A stretch of DNA of 64,000 bases from Mugil cephalus (lineage: Eukaryota > Chordata > Actinopteri > Mugiliformes > Mugilidae): positions 15,197,913 through 15,261,912 of the forward strand of contig NC_061783.1 of assembly GCF_022458985.1 (NCBI RefSeq), read 5' to 3'. The number at the start of each line of letters is the position of its first letter. Positions within the stretch are counted from its first letter, which is position 1. The notes under the pieces were generated by a model that made no database searches, was not told where the DNA came from, and worked only from the letters and a program-made list of their open reading frames with translations. Below, one piece after another: positions 23,663-35,205 of the stretch. Position numbers and translations under genes: made by a program.

Positions 23663-25192
23663 TCAAGCCTGGTTACTAACGTCAAAGCTTACGTCCTGAT
23701 CGATGAGAGTTTCTTCTGTCTCGTCTCCATGTTTAACGGGCACCGTCTCTGTGATCTGCTCCACGTCTTTTACCACCGACTCTGCTTCGTTTTCCACCTC
23801 AGCAGCAGCAGCAGCAGCAGGTGAGTTACTCTCCGCTGCTTTCGAGTGGTTGGGGAGTGTGCTGTCGAGTTGCGTTTCCTGGTTGGCTTTGTTTTTGTTG
23901 GGCGACCCTTTGGGACGGCCTCGTTTCCGCGGTGTCTGGGCGTCGCCTTCAGATTCTGCAGTACTCGGAGGGGGGTCCCTTTTTCCCGGAGGTCCTTCGG
24001 GGTTGTGTGTTGTGGATGGAGAGCTAGAGCTAGGGACGGGCTTGCGCAGGTGAGCGCCTTTCTTAGAATCTGACTTGCGAGGTCGGCCGCGCCTTCTGCG
24101 AGGGGCTGGCGGGGCTCCCTCTGGAGGTTCGACGCGAGGGTATTTCCTCGGCCTCCCCAGAGGTTTCCATACTCTTGGCTTTTTTGGCCCCTCGGGTGGC
24201 GGCAGAGGGTGCTTCCTCGGCCTTCCCCTTTGGCCTGGTATTCGTCGTGGTCTACCACGCCTTATGACCGTGACGATTAATTTCCGAGGCCGGCTTACCG
24301 TACCCTGCATCCTATATGCTGCTGGTTTCTTGTTCAAAGAGCCTTTCGGCCGACCTCTTCCCCTCTTAACTGGCTGAGAGCCGTCTGGGGCAAGCTGTTG
24401 TTCTACGCTCTTCTCCTCAATAATTTTTCTTGGCCTTCCCCGTCCTCTCCGAGGTGGTGTTGTGATGCCATTGGAAGTTTCCTGTGTTGCCTCTCCAGAG
24501 TTATTCACCTCCACCTGCCCGACCTGACCGCTCCCTCTTCTCTGTGAGTTTGGGCTTCCATCAGCCTCTGCGTCCTCCTCACTGCTAAGCTCCTTCTCCG
24601 GCCTGGATTTCTTGTTGAGTGAGCCCTTCGGCCGGCCTCGTTTTCTAGGTGTTACGTTACTGCTTTCGTCTTCCTCCCCGCTTGTTAAAGTTTCTGCTTT
24701 GCGCTTTATTGATCCTTTAGGGCGCCCTCTTTTCGCAGGAGCATTAGAGCCACCGTTAGGCAAGTCTCCAGCAGCAGCAGCATCGTCAGCCGTGCTTATG
24801 CTGGGAAGTTTTCTTGGCCTGCCCCTTTTTCTAGGAGAATGTTCTGTCATTTCACTGTGCTCAGCATCGGCCTGTTTCTTGGACCCTTCAGGCGTTTGCT
24901 CAGAGTCGTCAGCGTCGTCACCTTCTGATCCTCGCTGCTCTGTGTGTTTTGTGTCCGAGAGCTTCGGGCGCCCTCTTTTCCTGTGGAGCGGCGGGGACCC
25001 GCCGTTGGAATTGGCCGAAGTCAGCTCCATTAGGTTTACATCTGTAACGCAAACCTTCAGTTTCTTGGAGCCTTGCGGCCTGCCCCTTCCCCTTTTAACC
25101 GGACTATTGTTGGAAATGTCTGTACTGGTCTCTCCTTCATTGCTCACAGGGTCTCCTTGTTCAGTCTCAGCCATCTTCACTTCCTCATCCAT
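23663..25192 (-). CDS. Multi-AT-hook DNA-binding protein, 509 aa, unnamed
   Basis: One long coding exon encodes a basic, low-complexity protein with twelve GRP cores of the AT-hook type (near residues 37, 74, 124, 156, 186, 252, 280, 313, 323, 346, 369, 425), plus a half-hook SRPRK at 300. AT-hooks insert into the minor groove of AT-rich DNA, so a nuclear chromatin or architectural role is likely. Many hooks follow Ser/Thr-Pro (SPVKRGRGRP, SPRKRGRP, TPRKRGRPKGS twice), the arrangement that lets proline-directed kinases weaken binding in HMGA proteins. The last 50 residues are acidic. There is no zinc finger, SET or bromodomain. The ATG at 25192 has A at -3 and G at +4; an acceptor (aataaacag) lies 34 bases upstream, so a noncoding first exon is expected. 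It is far longer than HMGA1/2 (about 100 aa). I cannot assign an orthologue. Confidence 0.85.
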   Translation of the reverse strand: MDEEVKMAETEQGDPVSNEGETSTDISNNSPVKRGRGRPQGSKKLKVCVTDVNLMELTSANSNGGSPPLHRKRGRPKLSDTKHTEQRGSEGDDADDSEQTPEGSKKQADAEHSEMTEHSPRKRGRPRKLPSISTADDAAAAGDLPNGGSNAPAKRGRPKGSIKRKAETLTSGEEDESSNVTPRKRGRPKGSLNKKSRPEKELSSEEDAEADGSPNSQRRGSGQVGQVEVNNSGEATQETSNGITTPPRRGRGRPRKIIEEKSVEQQLAPDGSQPVKRGRGRPKGSLNKKPAAYRMQGTVSRPRKLIVTVIRRGRPRRIPGQRGRPRKHPLPPPEGPKKPRVWKPLGRPRKYPRVEPPEGAPPAPRRRRGRPRKSDSKKGAHLRKPVPSSSSPSTTHNPEGPPGKRDPPPSTAESEGDAQTPRKRGRPKGSPNKNKANQETQLDSTLPNHSKAAESNSPAAAAAAEVENEAESVVKDVEQITETVPVKHGDETEETLIDQDVSFDVSNQA

Positions 25193-25226
25193 ACTTGAAA
25201 GTATGGTTTGCTCCTCTTGGTTGCAC

Positions 25227-27455
25227 CTGTTTATTGAACATACAGAAGCACAATTAATATTTGTTAAACAACCTTTTAATGATTAGGTTTCACTCATTAT
25301 ACTGTTTTTAATTTTTCGATTTTCTATTTGAAATTATTTTTAAATGTAATTTTTTTCTTGTCTAAAGACCATAATTGTTTATCTAATACACACCTAAATA
25401 TAATTATTGAGATTCACTTGAATATATTTATTTCTTCCTCACGTTGATGATCTTTAATTTGGTAAAATGCATTTCTTCTTTCAAGTTAAAATTTAATAAC
25501 ATCTTACAAAACTGTTTTCTCCTGTTTTAAAATAGTTATGATGTACACTTGTGCATATTTAGGGTGATATTTCCCATTCACAGCTTCTAATCTGAATTTT
25601 CCAGTCCACCTTAAAGGCACAACTTTACAGATGGAAGTGTTCAACCACTTTCAAATTAATCCATGAAAAAAAAATACTAATTTAAACAGCAAGTCTTACA
25701 AAGTCCAAAGAAAATTCAAATATTACTGACAGAAATATCTATAAAAAGCACTTGGAAAATGTTTGAGTTGGAGAAAAAAAATCCCTTTAACAACAGTATA
25801 AGTATAAACAAGCTGAATGCAATTGATAGAGGAGCTGGCAGGACTTCTCAATACAGAGCTGGTTTGAATCTTATCTGAACTACTTTGTGTTAGATTTTAC
25901 ATCTGAAAACGTGCTGCGGTGTACCCCAAGGATCCATTCTCAGACCTCTTCTGTTCACCGTCTACATGCCCCAACTAACTCAAAAAAACTAATCATTTAT
26001 AAGTACGTAGACCATATACGCACTTATAAACACCTCAAGATGATTAGACATGCATTAGTGTGTGCCACAACCACAACATTAAAAACCACCATTTTTATTA
26101 TTATTTTTAACCCATGAATTATGAGAACCTTAGTCACAATTTTCTTTCCTGTGTGTTTTTATTCCTCTTTAGCCTTATAAAAAATTATGCAATTGAATTT
26201 TTTTTCAAGAGCCCATTTTTCATAAGGTAAAAAACTGTCCACTCACATGACTAATTACAAATTTCTCCTAGTATAAAATAAATATCCAGAAACTTTAACA
26301 ATTATATTAATTCTTAGATGCTACTTGAAGTCGGCATTTTTTTTTCAGTGGTGCACTTCTATTGAAGTATTGACACAAAATTCCTGAGGTACTTGGCATT
26401 TCAGGCTCTCTGTCGGCCATCTTGATTTTAGGTAAAAAAAATTTTTAAAGATTGTACTTCCAATTGGTGGAAGTGTATGGAGTGTGGTTGTCCATACACG
26501 GATATACACTTACAACACATATACACGTGAATGGCTGTCCACTATAGTGACCACTAACTATGCATGAAACAGTTAATGTACTGTATTTGATGTTTCAGGT
26601 TGACGTTTAACATCTGGCCAAGGACAGCGGATGAAGACTAGCCTCTTGACCAATTCTGCCTCATTTATGACTTACTTTTCCTATAATTTATCATTCATTA
26701 ATATGTATAATCCCTGACATATAAATCAATAGAATAAAATAAAAACAGGGGTAGATAAGGACTAAAGCCTAAAAATGTTGAGATAGCTTTTTTTGTTGTT
26801 GTTATTTATTATACCTATATAGTATTATTTACACAATCAAAGTTAATACAATTTATTTATGAGGATTTCTAACACATTTTAAAATTCAGGTCAACTTGTA
26901 AATTATTTTTAAAAAACGCCCCCTACGTGTTATACCACTTTTAAGGTGGTCCGGGAATTTCCACTAAGATACTGTGAATAAGAAGCGAGTCGTGTTGACG
27001 AGATGGGGTTTTACGGCTATGTCTATTTTCTGGACAACATCTTGTAAGGGCGGGAAAGTGAACCAGCTCAACACTCACTCAGGATGCGTCCTCGTGAACG
27101 TGCACATATGAGATTGCTGCAAGAAAATTACTGCATTTTGCGTTTATAAACGAGTTATTTACACATTTAAACATCTGCAACTTGCTGAAATAACCGCATA
27201 CACTCAATGCATTCCCCGCTGTAAATGAAGAGCAATAGGTTAATTACATTTAAGCCCTTAAACAATTGCTATGACTGTGGAGCAGATTGTTTTCCAGGTA
27301 GTAGTCAGCTTCAAAATCGACGGCGATGAAAATAGTAGCAAACGACATGAAGCGGATAAAACACTGCAACAAACACAGTGCTCGTCTCCTCTTAACGAAA
27401 ACATCTGCAAGATTTTGCCTTATTTTTTCATAAAATGTTGATTCAGTGGACATAC
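25227..27455 (-). other. Inferred 5' intron of the AT-hook gene
   Basis: Runs from a donor (ACG|gtatgt, minus strand, at 27456/27455) to the acceptor before 25226. It contains an L2-type reverse-transcriptase fragment at 25830-26010; otherwise AT-rich with no gene recognised. Confidence 0.45.
25830..26010 (+). mobile_element. LINE reverse-transcriptase fragment (L2/Rex-like)
   Basis: One frame reads SWFESYL and, about 25 codons later, CGVPQGSILRPLLFTVYM, matching the conserved VPQGS-LGPLLF block of non-LTR reverse transcriptases preceded by the WF-SYL motif. The catalytic YADD that should follow is degraded. It is a dead, short fragment on the opposite strand to the host gene. Confidence 0.75.
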
Positions 27456-27560
27456 CGTAAAGTGAAAGTGCGCGTTTATTGTTGCTGTGATGGCTGTTCA
27501 AATTTGCGACCGCTTCCGGCCGTCCGTCCCGTTCAGAAGGCTCCGGCAGAAACTAGACGG
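27456..27560 (-). promoter_or_regulatory. Candidate first exon and promoter of the AT-hook gene
   Basis: A CpG-bearing patch in AT-rich surroundings, with an ETS-type CCGGAAGCGG on the minus strand around 27510-27519 and a good donor at 27456. The exon would be noncoding in the AT-hook frame, since that frame has a TAA and no ATG there. On the plus strand a donor-like ctg|gtaaag at about 27578 could mark divergent transcription. Confidence 0.4.
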
Positions 27561-28730
27561 AGTTTTAGTTCCGACCTGGTAAAGACTCACAGCTGTGTTT
27601 ATTTAACACCCTAATTTAACTTATATTTAATTTAATTATTTAGCTATTACACATACTAAACTACGTCGATATACGTTATACTATTTATATACGTGTGTAT
27701 GATTTTGCGAATGCATGTAAACTCACTTGCCACTTTTTAGATAATCCAAAAAAGTGAGTTGCAAGAATAATTCAGTCATACCTCCACAATGAAAACCCTG
27801 CTGAATTAACCACTCTCTCAGTTATTTTAAACAAATACTTTTTACCATAACCTAGCTCGATGAGTAACTTTGGCTTTCATCCTTTATCATTTATCTTTTA
27901 TTCTCTTTTGTCTCTTTTACTATTTTTTATTGTTTTTATTTTTAAAAAAAATTGGGCTTATCATATTCCATCACTGTTTTATTTATTATTAAATGTATGT
28001 ATGATTATTTTGTACACCCGTACACCACTTTGGTCAACTGAGGAAGTTTTAAACAGTGCTTTAGAAATAAACTTTGACTTGACTAACCTTCGTGAAGTTG
28101 TACCTAATGAACTGGCAGGTGAGTGTACACCGGATTTGAACTTGTGCATCTTCTCACCATGGACGGGGCTCACTTTCACTGCTACAAAGTGTGTCCTGTG
28201 TGTAACTCTGACTTGTTGAAACTACACTATCAGACAGAAACTGGCACCTCCCTAGAAATAAGTTACATTAATTTATAATATTTGCCTCAGCAAGTGAAGT
28301 GAATGGTGTCACCCATACAACGCAATTAAACTGTTTATTATAAAGTTTGAATTAAGAGTGTTTTTAGTAAAAAACAAAAAAAAAAAAAAACTCAGCACCA
28401 TGACTGTGGCTCAGCTCTGCCCTCTACAGACCAGACTGTTAAGTGTAAATCATTACTGGGGCAGAGTGGTGAAGGGAGAAAACATTACATGTTGCATGTA
28501 AAAGAGCAACAAGGCTCTCAGCAAGACTAATAATAATAATAGTTGTTGTTGTTATCATCATAATTATATCATCCATGTGAGACTGTTATTGCACAACACA
28601 GCAACTACAACAGCAAACTTCATTTGAGACATAACTTTTATTTACATGACGGTCATAGAAGATAATAAAAGTGATGAACAACCTGGTAAGTGACTTAACA
28701 GCATTAATATATGTGGTTTAAAGCAAGATA
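27561..28730. other. AT-rich intergenic region
   Basis: No gene recognised. A 119-codon open frame at 27860-28219 has no family signature and the composition of chance AT-rich reading frames. An A run lies at 28371-28390. Confidence 0.6.
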
Positions 28731-29945
28731 TATATTTTTTTCTCATTCAGTTTTTATTAAACATCAACAAAAAACATTTTTTAAATGAACCCCCTTCCCC
28801 CATCCCACCCCCTCCATCTTTCAACCAACCAAGTGGCATTCCTTATTCACAAAGGATGCACTTATCACTGCAAAAAAACAGTTAAATCATGGATCAGATT
28901 TTTCTATATTAGGATGTTTTTGACTTGTTTACTCTTGCTGAAGACAGTTGAGTCCTTGTACGGTCATGAGGGGGTCTCCATTGCTGGGCTTTAATCTTTT
29001 TGGCTGCAGTCAAGCAGAAAATTTGATTGATTGAGGCCAGTCAGCCAGATTTTACGTGTTGTTTTCAGTAAGAGACAGCTGAGAGTCGTCATTTAAAAGA
29101 TGTACTGCAGGATCCATTGGAAACAGCGTCAAACAAGCACTGATATAGTTTCACCTCCTCCCAGAATTTAGCAACCCCGCCCTGGACATCCCCAAACAAC
29201 ATGGAGCCAGTGGTTCCACGAGGGCTGAATGAACAATATGGGTCAGTGTTAAATCAGCTCTATGACAACATTTAAAATGTATATATTGATGATTGGGGCT
29301 TTTCAAAACTCTAAAAACATTATGCCAAATTGCTTTCCAGTCAAAATCCCGCCCCAGTTCAGTCACATCTGTATCCCATGCCTTCATTCCAGATGTGGGA
29401 ACATATTTCTGTGAGTTCAATTTGTCGTAGAAGTGTGAGGGCGAGTCGGTTTTAGGCGAACTACGTATCCAGTCAAAAATGGGATGGTCATTCAAATCCG
29501 ACCCCCATGGAACCCCATAGGCTTTACAAGCTGACCTTAATCTGTAGTTAAAAAATAAAAAAAAAGAGAGAGAGAGAGAGAGAAATAAAGATCTTGAAAA
29601 CCAAAGATAGAATTCTCCTTACTGTTGTCCTGGAGGATACTGATACCATTCATCTTCAAGTTCTTATTAGCAAATGAAGACTGTTGTTATTCCAAATTGG
29701 AGATGTTTTGTACAATACATCTTTAAGTTTAAGAAACCGCTCTAAACACCTGGAGCATTTATTAATAGATAAACCTAAAGAAAGTCCTTCAAACTTACTG
29801 GTGCTAATAGAGGACACCTTGTCATCATCTAACTATTGACTAAATCTCTTCAATTTGAAATCCCGATGATATAATTTGAAGTTAGGACGTGTCAATCCCC
29901 CACCCGCTTTAAACCGGGCCTCGTATCATTCCATACATATCACTG
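28731..29945 (-). mobile_element. 5'-truncated L1-type LINE (ORF2 C-terminal region and 3' UTR)
   Basis: Read on the minus strand, frames give GGLTRPNFKLYHRDF, then WKAIWHNVFRVLKSPNHQ, FKCCHRADLT and AKFWEEVKLY. These are the order of motifs in the C-terminal part of L1/Tx1-like ORF2. It is followed by a short 3' UTR with AATAAA and an A-rich tail at 28731-28745. Frameshifts and stops show it is inactive. The 5' limit is approximate. Confidence 0.75.
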
Positions 29946-30888
29946 TAGTAAGTAATTTTGACCAGTACCCGAGATAATTTAATTTTTGAACATGCACAAA
30001 ATAGTCCCTTTAATATTTGGATACATTTGTCAGTGTGGTGTGACTTTTAGCATATGCTGCTAACGTCTGCAAAACTGTATTTATTACTGTGAAACTGGCA
30101 TTACACAGATTTGTTTGGGTTTTTCCTACTAACAATTACACATAAAAATAAACATTTCCATCGTTTTGCAATTGAATTGAGATTTTTTTTTTTTAGTATG
30201 CAAAACTATTCTATGTCTGTTTCCTCTCATATGGAAAAACTAAAATTCCATAAAAAATTATACTTAATTCCTGCATGGACGGCTTTGTGTACCACTGACT
30301 AAGTCGAAAAGAACATTAGTCAATCTACAAAAAGCAGATTTGAGCCGGAAAGATTTATGTCAAACTTTATTGATGCCACATAGGACACAGGAAAAAAGAG
30401 GCCACAGTAGTGCAAGTAGACAGATGAGATAAAAACAACAAAATGCCTGTCATGCAGTCTACGCAATGAGCATTACTACCTCCATATTCCGAGCATGTTC
30501 GTAAAGAAGCATTGACTCGTTTTCCTCAGAGTTTATCCCGTGTTTCCACTTTGTTTAACTCCTTTTAGTCTTTATTTCACTACAAACAGGAACCATATTG
30601 ACAGGGAATAAAAAAGCAGTGGGGAAAAGGCGAATTATAGAGTAGATTATGCTGCATGGGGTATTTGGATAGGGAACTAAAGCACGGGGCAAGGGCAGAA
30701 TGATCAATAAGAAGAAGAAGAAGAAATATGCAAATGCGTTTAGATGTGTGTGAGGAGGGGACAGAAAGTGTCAGTTTAAACGAGGCTGAGAGAAAATGAC
30801 AGACGTGGCCGGAGGAAAGGAAGGGAGTGTTTGAGAAAGACAACCCCTGGGAGACTGAGCGCTGAACCCGCTGCCCCGTCTCAGCCCT

Positions 30889-30941
30889 CCTCCTCCTCCT
30901 CCTCTTCTTCTTCTTCCTCCACCTCCTCCTCCTCCTCCTCC
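30889..30941. repeat. (TCC)n/(TTC)n compound microsatellite
   Basis: Polypyrimidine tract of mixed TCC and TTC units; gives artificial Ser- and Glu-rich frames on the two strands. Confidence 0.9.
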
Positions 30942-32539
30942 TCCCCGTCTGTGTGCTTTGCCATGGTTACCAGACAGGGCTCCCAATGCAGCCAGTTAAT
31001 GTGTTTTTCAGCAGCAGGAGCGAGCTGGGTACTAATGTGTCTCAGTCTGTCTCCTGCACAATCAATGTCAACTGTCCTGGGATGCACAAACACATGGAGG
31101 GCTGAGAGCCAGGGCGCACCGAGCCACCCTGGCTGAGTGTCAGCGTCGGAGCCTGAAAGAGGACCACGTCACTTTTATTTATTCATCCGAGGAGTTATAC
31201 TGTGTTCTCTGCAGGAGCCTTAAATCACGTGTTGATCTTTACTACGCTGCACTTTAACTCGTATTGAATTCTTGAGTGGGTGAGAGAAAATGAAAACCCA
31301 ACAGCAGGTCAAACAAAAACAACGCAACAGATTTTTCACCATTCACTTAGAATTTTTATTTTCAACTTTAAAATATGAACGGAGCGTCCAGAACGAGGCG
31401 CAAATTACTCATTTAGAGAACTGCAACAACAAATCAAGTCTGTCAATAGAAAACTAACAAAAGGCTTGAAAATCAATTCGTTATTTGGTTTATTCTTCAA
31501 GCAAAAAAGGTTTGGACAATAATAATAATATCATAAATTATCATAGGTTGCAGCTTTATATGTTTTTTTATTTTATTAATGATAACTAGCTATAAAATGT
31601 CCATGACTGACAGTTGCTGATGTCAAAGCTTTCTCTCCCGAGTGTCATTTTCCATCTCCGTTGAGCAGATTTAAAATTCCCATGTGAATCATATATCGGG
31701 GTCACGACCCATGGCTGTCTTTTTATTGAAACATGACTGTGTTCAGTGCACAAAGTCGGCCAAAAGGTACTGCCCCCTCCAGAGAACCGCGCTGCCTCCT
31801 CTTGGCTTCGCCCGACGTGCGGAAAGTTTGGGGAATTCTCTCCAGATGAGCACACGCAGTCCGAAATGGTTTCTTTTTTTCAAACCATGACTCACTCATT
31901 TATTCTGACGAGGAGCCAAAAAAAATACTGGACGCTTCTAAACGTCCATCACCGTGGTGGTAAATGCATGCAACATTGTTCCCAAGGACCTCACCTGTGA
32001 CCTTCCATATCATCACAGGTTAAGGGTCTCAGGGACGATGAGGCACGCCGAAGGGATCGGCTGCTGGTCCGTTTAGTCTGTCACACCCACAGTTAAACCG
32101 TCTACATCGGTGAAACATTTACGTACAAGTATTTCAGTGTGGGGTTTTCACACTGTTTGGTGAAATTAAATTTCAACATTAAGCCTTTAAATTGAACAAA
32201 ATATATTAACTACTACTGATACACGGCGTTTTAAATTAACAAAAAAAATATACGCCAAGACGGGAGACAGTTTATACGTCACTTAAGACGATTACCGTTG
32301 TCTGCTCTCGGTGCCGTTGCAGTCTGACATGAAATATTTTCTCGTCACGTCTCCGCAGTCCGGACCGGATCACGTCCTGTGGAAAGAGACAAATTTAAAG
32401 CACGTATAGCAGATCGACGTTTGAATACCGCTTCTCGCTTTTTCGTTTTCAGGCCCTTGCACCGTCTATCCTCCTGACATCCTGACACAACCTGCGCCTC
32501 TGATTCAGTTCTGGTCTGTGCAGCGAGACGCTCAACAAA

Positions 32540-32556
32540 CTGCCCCCTGCTGGCAG
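32540..32556 (-). promoter_or_regulatory. CTCF-like site
   Basis: ctgccccctgctggcag; the reverse complement holds CCAGCAGGGGGCAG, a full match to the usual CTCF core. Same orientation as the site at 22948. Motif evidence only. Confidence 0.5.
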
Positions 32557-33516
32557 ACAGACGCACAAAGCATTTGAAGACGGACACAAGCAGACAGAGG
32601 AACATCCTCAAATTTTAACGTACGAATCGGGACTTGTAGATTGGATGCACATATGGCCGCCGCCTGTAACGGCGATAAGCTTTCGACAGAGCCGCCATAC
32701 ATCTCTCGCGCACACGCACGCTGACGATTCCTTGCTTGTGCAATGTGCACATGCATGTAACATCCACAGACAGCTGTGCCTGGAGCCGCAGACAACACTG
32801 TCGTCTTATATTTCCTGCAGGCCTTGTGATCTCATAGGATTATGCAATCACTCCCCCATGACAAAGATGTTCAGCCTTGAGGGAGTAACGCTGATTTACT
32901 CGTCCCCAGACAAAATAAATGTCACACAAGCCTGACACTGCAGACAAACACAGGCAGGGTTCAAACAACTGCTGCACAGCTGAAAATCTCCATCTGCATC
33001 ACATGTAAGTCTGTCCAGATGACAGCTTTATCGCCTGCCGACCATCCCGAACACATACTCAACTTACAAAATCCGACCCCCGGCCAGGTGCACGCAAGGC
33101 AAACATGCGACTCCACCGAGGAACCCGGATCATGGAGCCTTTTTTTGCTGCCTGTGTGAGGTTTTTACACTGCCTCTCTCCCCGTTTCCTCTTTGTCTCT
33201 GCGCTCTGAGATATTTCGCTCTGCCCCAGTTTTATGAGCTCCTCTGTTGCTCTCGCAAGCGCGAGAGACAAAGAGCGGAGGATGTGAACCAGAGGCTGGA
33301 GGGAGAATGGAGTGAAGCATCTATATCAAACAGAATGAACGCGAAAGGTGGGACGCAAATGAAAGGAAGATGGCGGGTGGACGTGGTCACTTGAATAGCT
33401 CGTCTCGATTTGTTAGACGGCCTGCTTCGGTCGCTCTGAACTCACCATTTGCCTTTGCCCGGTGTTCCTCACATGAACACACACGCACACAACAAGTGCA
33501 TGTACATAAAACAAAA

Positions 33517-33545
33517 TGCGCGCGCGCGCAAACACACACACACAT
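33517..33545. repeat. Alternating CG then CA tract (Z-DNA prone)
   Basis: A 14-base self-complementary TGCGCGCGCGCGCA is followed directly by (AC)n, giving nearly 30 bases of alternating purine-pyrimidine sequence. Confidence 0.8.
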
Positions 33546-35089
33546 ACATACAACGCAACACACTCTTACGATGAGTTATTGATCCGTTTTTCCCCCTGAG
33601 AGAAAAAAAAACGACAATTAATCCAGTGGCAACGAAAACAGCGCTTGACAAAACCTATCCTGCCCCATCTTCACAGTCTTCCTCGTCTCTGAGCGCTGTA
33701 TGCGGCGGCGAACAGAAAAGCTATTCCCCCTCTCGCTACCCCTCCATCTCTCGCTCTCTCCTCTTTTTGTCTCTCCTCTTCTTCTATCCCTCTCTCAGGC
33801 GCTGTCCCTGGCTCTGTTTTGTGCCTGTTTCCCTCTGCCAAGTCACATCACTAATTCTCCCAGCGATTAGAGTCCAAACAGGCAATGTCTATGAGGCAGG
33901 TACACTACACACACACAACACACACACACACACAGGAAAACACACACAGACAATTGCATTGATTCCATTATCTGGTGCTCTACCAACACCCCCACTTCCC
34001 CCAACCCCCACCAGCCACCAACAGCGCTATGACCCCTCCTTTCATAAATCTGTGTCACCTACATACATCACACACAAACATATTCACGCACAGACACTTA
34101 TGCAAGCATGCAGCATCTCCAGCTTTCGCTCTTTCTTCTTCTCTTGCTTGAACACTCGCTATCACCCTCTCCCCCCACCGCCCTCCCTCCTCCTCCCCCC
34201 CTGCTCAGTCTCAGCCCTACCCCTCGTTTTCATCCTTCCCTCCCCGTCCCTGCCCCTCTCTCCCCCACTCCCTAACCCCGTACATTTTTTTTTTCCAGAC
34301 GTGACGTCCCGTCTGGTCTACGTTCACATGATGCCAAGTGTCTCTACGTGGGTGTCTGTTACTCCGTGTTTGTGTGTTTGAACTTGCGCTTTTACACTCA
34401 GATGCATCTGGGGAGTAGGAGGAGGGGGAGGAGGAGGAGATGGGGGAGTCAGCGTGTATCGGTAGGGAGGGGCATGTGTGCGAGGAGTGCGCGAACATTT
34501 GTCCTCGTGCACTGATGTGCACACATGCATCTCTGTGGCGGCGTGTGTGTGTGGGAAGGGAGGGATCGAGTGGGGAGGGGGGAGTGGAGTGGGGACGACG
34601 GAGGCTGTGGATTTTACACAGCATGAGGATCAAAGCCACAGCAAGCCCAAAGGTGATTAACCTCCGAGTCGTTCTGACCACAACACAGCTCCTCGTCTTC
34701 CATATTTCATTAACAGTCTCGTATCCGTACACCAAAAGGCACCCAAGTGAACTTCTTCATCCGATACAGAAAATGCCCTAAAATCAGACTCAACTTAAAG
34801 TGTAAATTGGAAATTAGTTTTAATAAAAAATGGAAAGTGCACGATCTGACCACTTTCTATAAAATAGCATATTGCAAACGGGTCTATCGCGGCGGCTGGA
34901 TTTCCCCTCGAGTGAGAACATGCCGGGGAGTCGTTTCTTTGTGTGCACACAGAAAAGAGCAGTGCTCGGCAGAGATTGCTGATATGTGCTCTTTTTTTTT
35001 TCTTTTTTTTTTTTTCCCCCTCTTCCTCGTTGGAGCACTGCAACGCAATGCGGATACTGGGTGTCTGAGCCACTAGCCAGACACACTAG

Positions 35090-35205
35090 GGGACAGAGGA
35101 GGGGGTGGAGGAGGAGGGGGGGTGGGCAGAGGAGGAGGAGGAGGCGGGGAGGGAGCGGGCAGGAGGATGGAGGGGGGTGGCGGAGAAGGAGGCGGAGGCA
35201 GTAAG
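35090..35205 (+). repeat. G-rich tract with quadruplex potential
   Basis: Many GG to GGGGGGG runs separated by single or double A (GAGGAGG units), about 115 bases, with several choices of four G-runs. The open frame 35105-35380 across it begins as repeat-derived Glu/Gly/Arg sequence. Confidence 0.75.

Larger units (their letters stand above)
29946..33280. other. Non-coding region, start of a gene-poor interval
   Basis: No coding exon supported. Contains a (TCC/TTC)n block at 30889-30941 next to non-repetitive GC-balanced sequence (30960-31140), and a CTCF-like motif at 32540-32556. Long open frames at 30771-30986 and 30831-31136 are products of the simple repeat. Confidence 0.6.

Noticed and set aside
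24612..25286. 224-codon plus-strand frame
   Set aside because: Antisense shadow of the AT-hook coding exon; repeated LGRP-like words come from the repeated hook codons.
27250..27501. 83-codon open frame with a hydrophobic middle (LLQCFIRFMSFATIFIAV)
   Set aside because: It begins with TTG, not ATG; the first in-frame ATG leaves a shorter frame, and the sequence crosses a good splice donor. More likely part of an intron.
27860..28219. 119-codon hydrophobic frame
   Set aside because: Phe/Leu/Ile-rich as expected from AT-rich DNA; no homologous motif, no promoter or poly(A) context.
30771..31136. Gly/Arg-, Glu- and Ser-rich frames
   Set aside because: All three are translations of the same TCC/TTC repeat.
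33626..34381. 251-codon frame
   Set aside because: Made of pyrimidine-rich and CA-repeat sequence; Ser/Pro/Leu and Thr/His runs are artefacts of low complexity.
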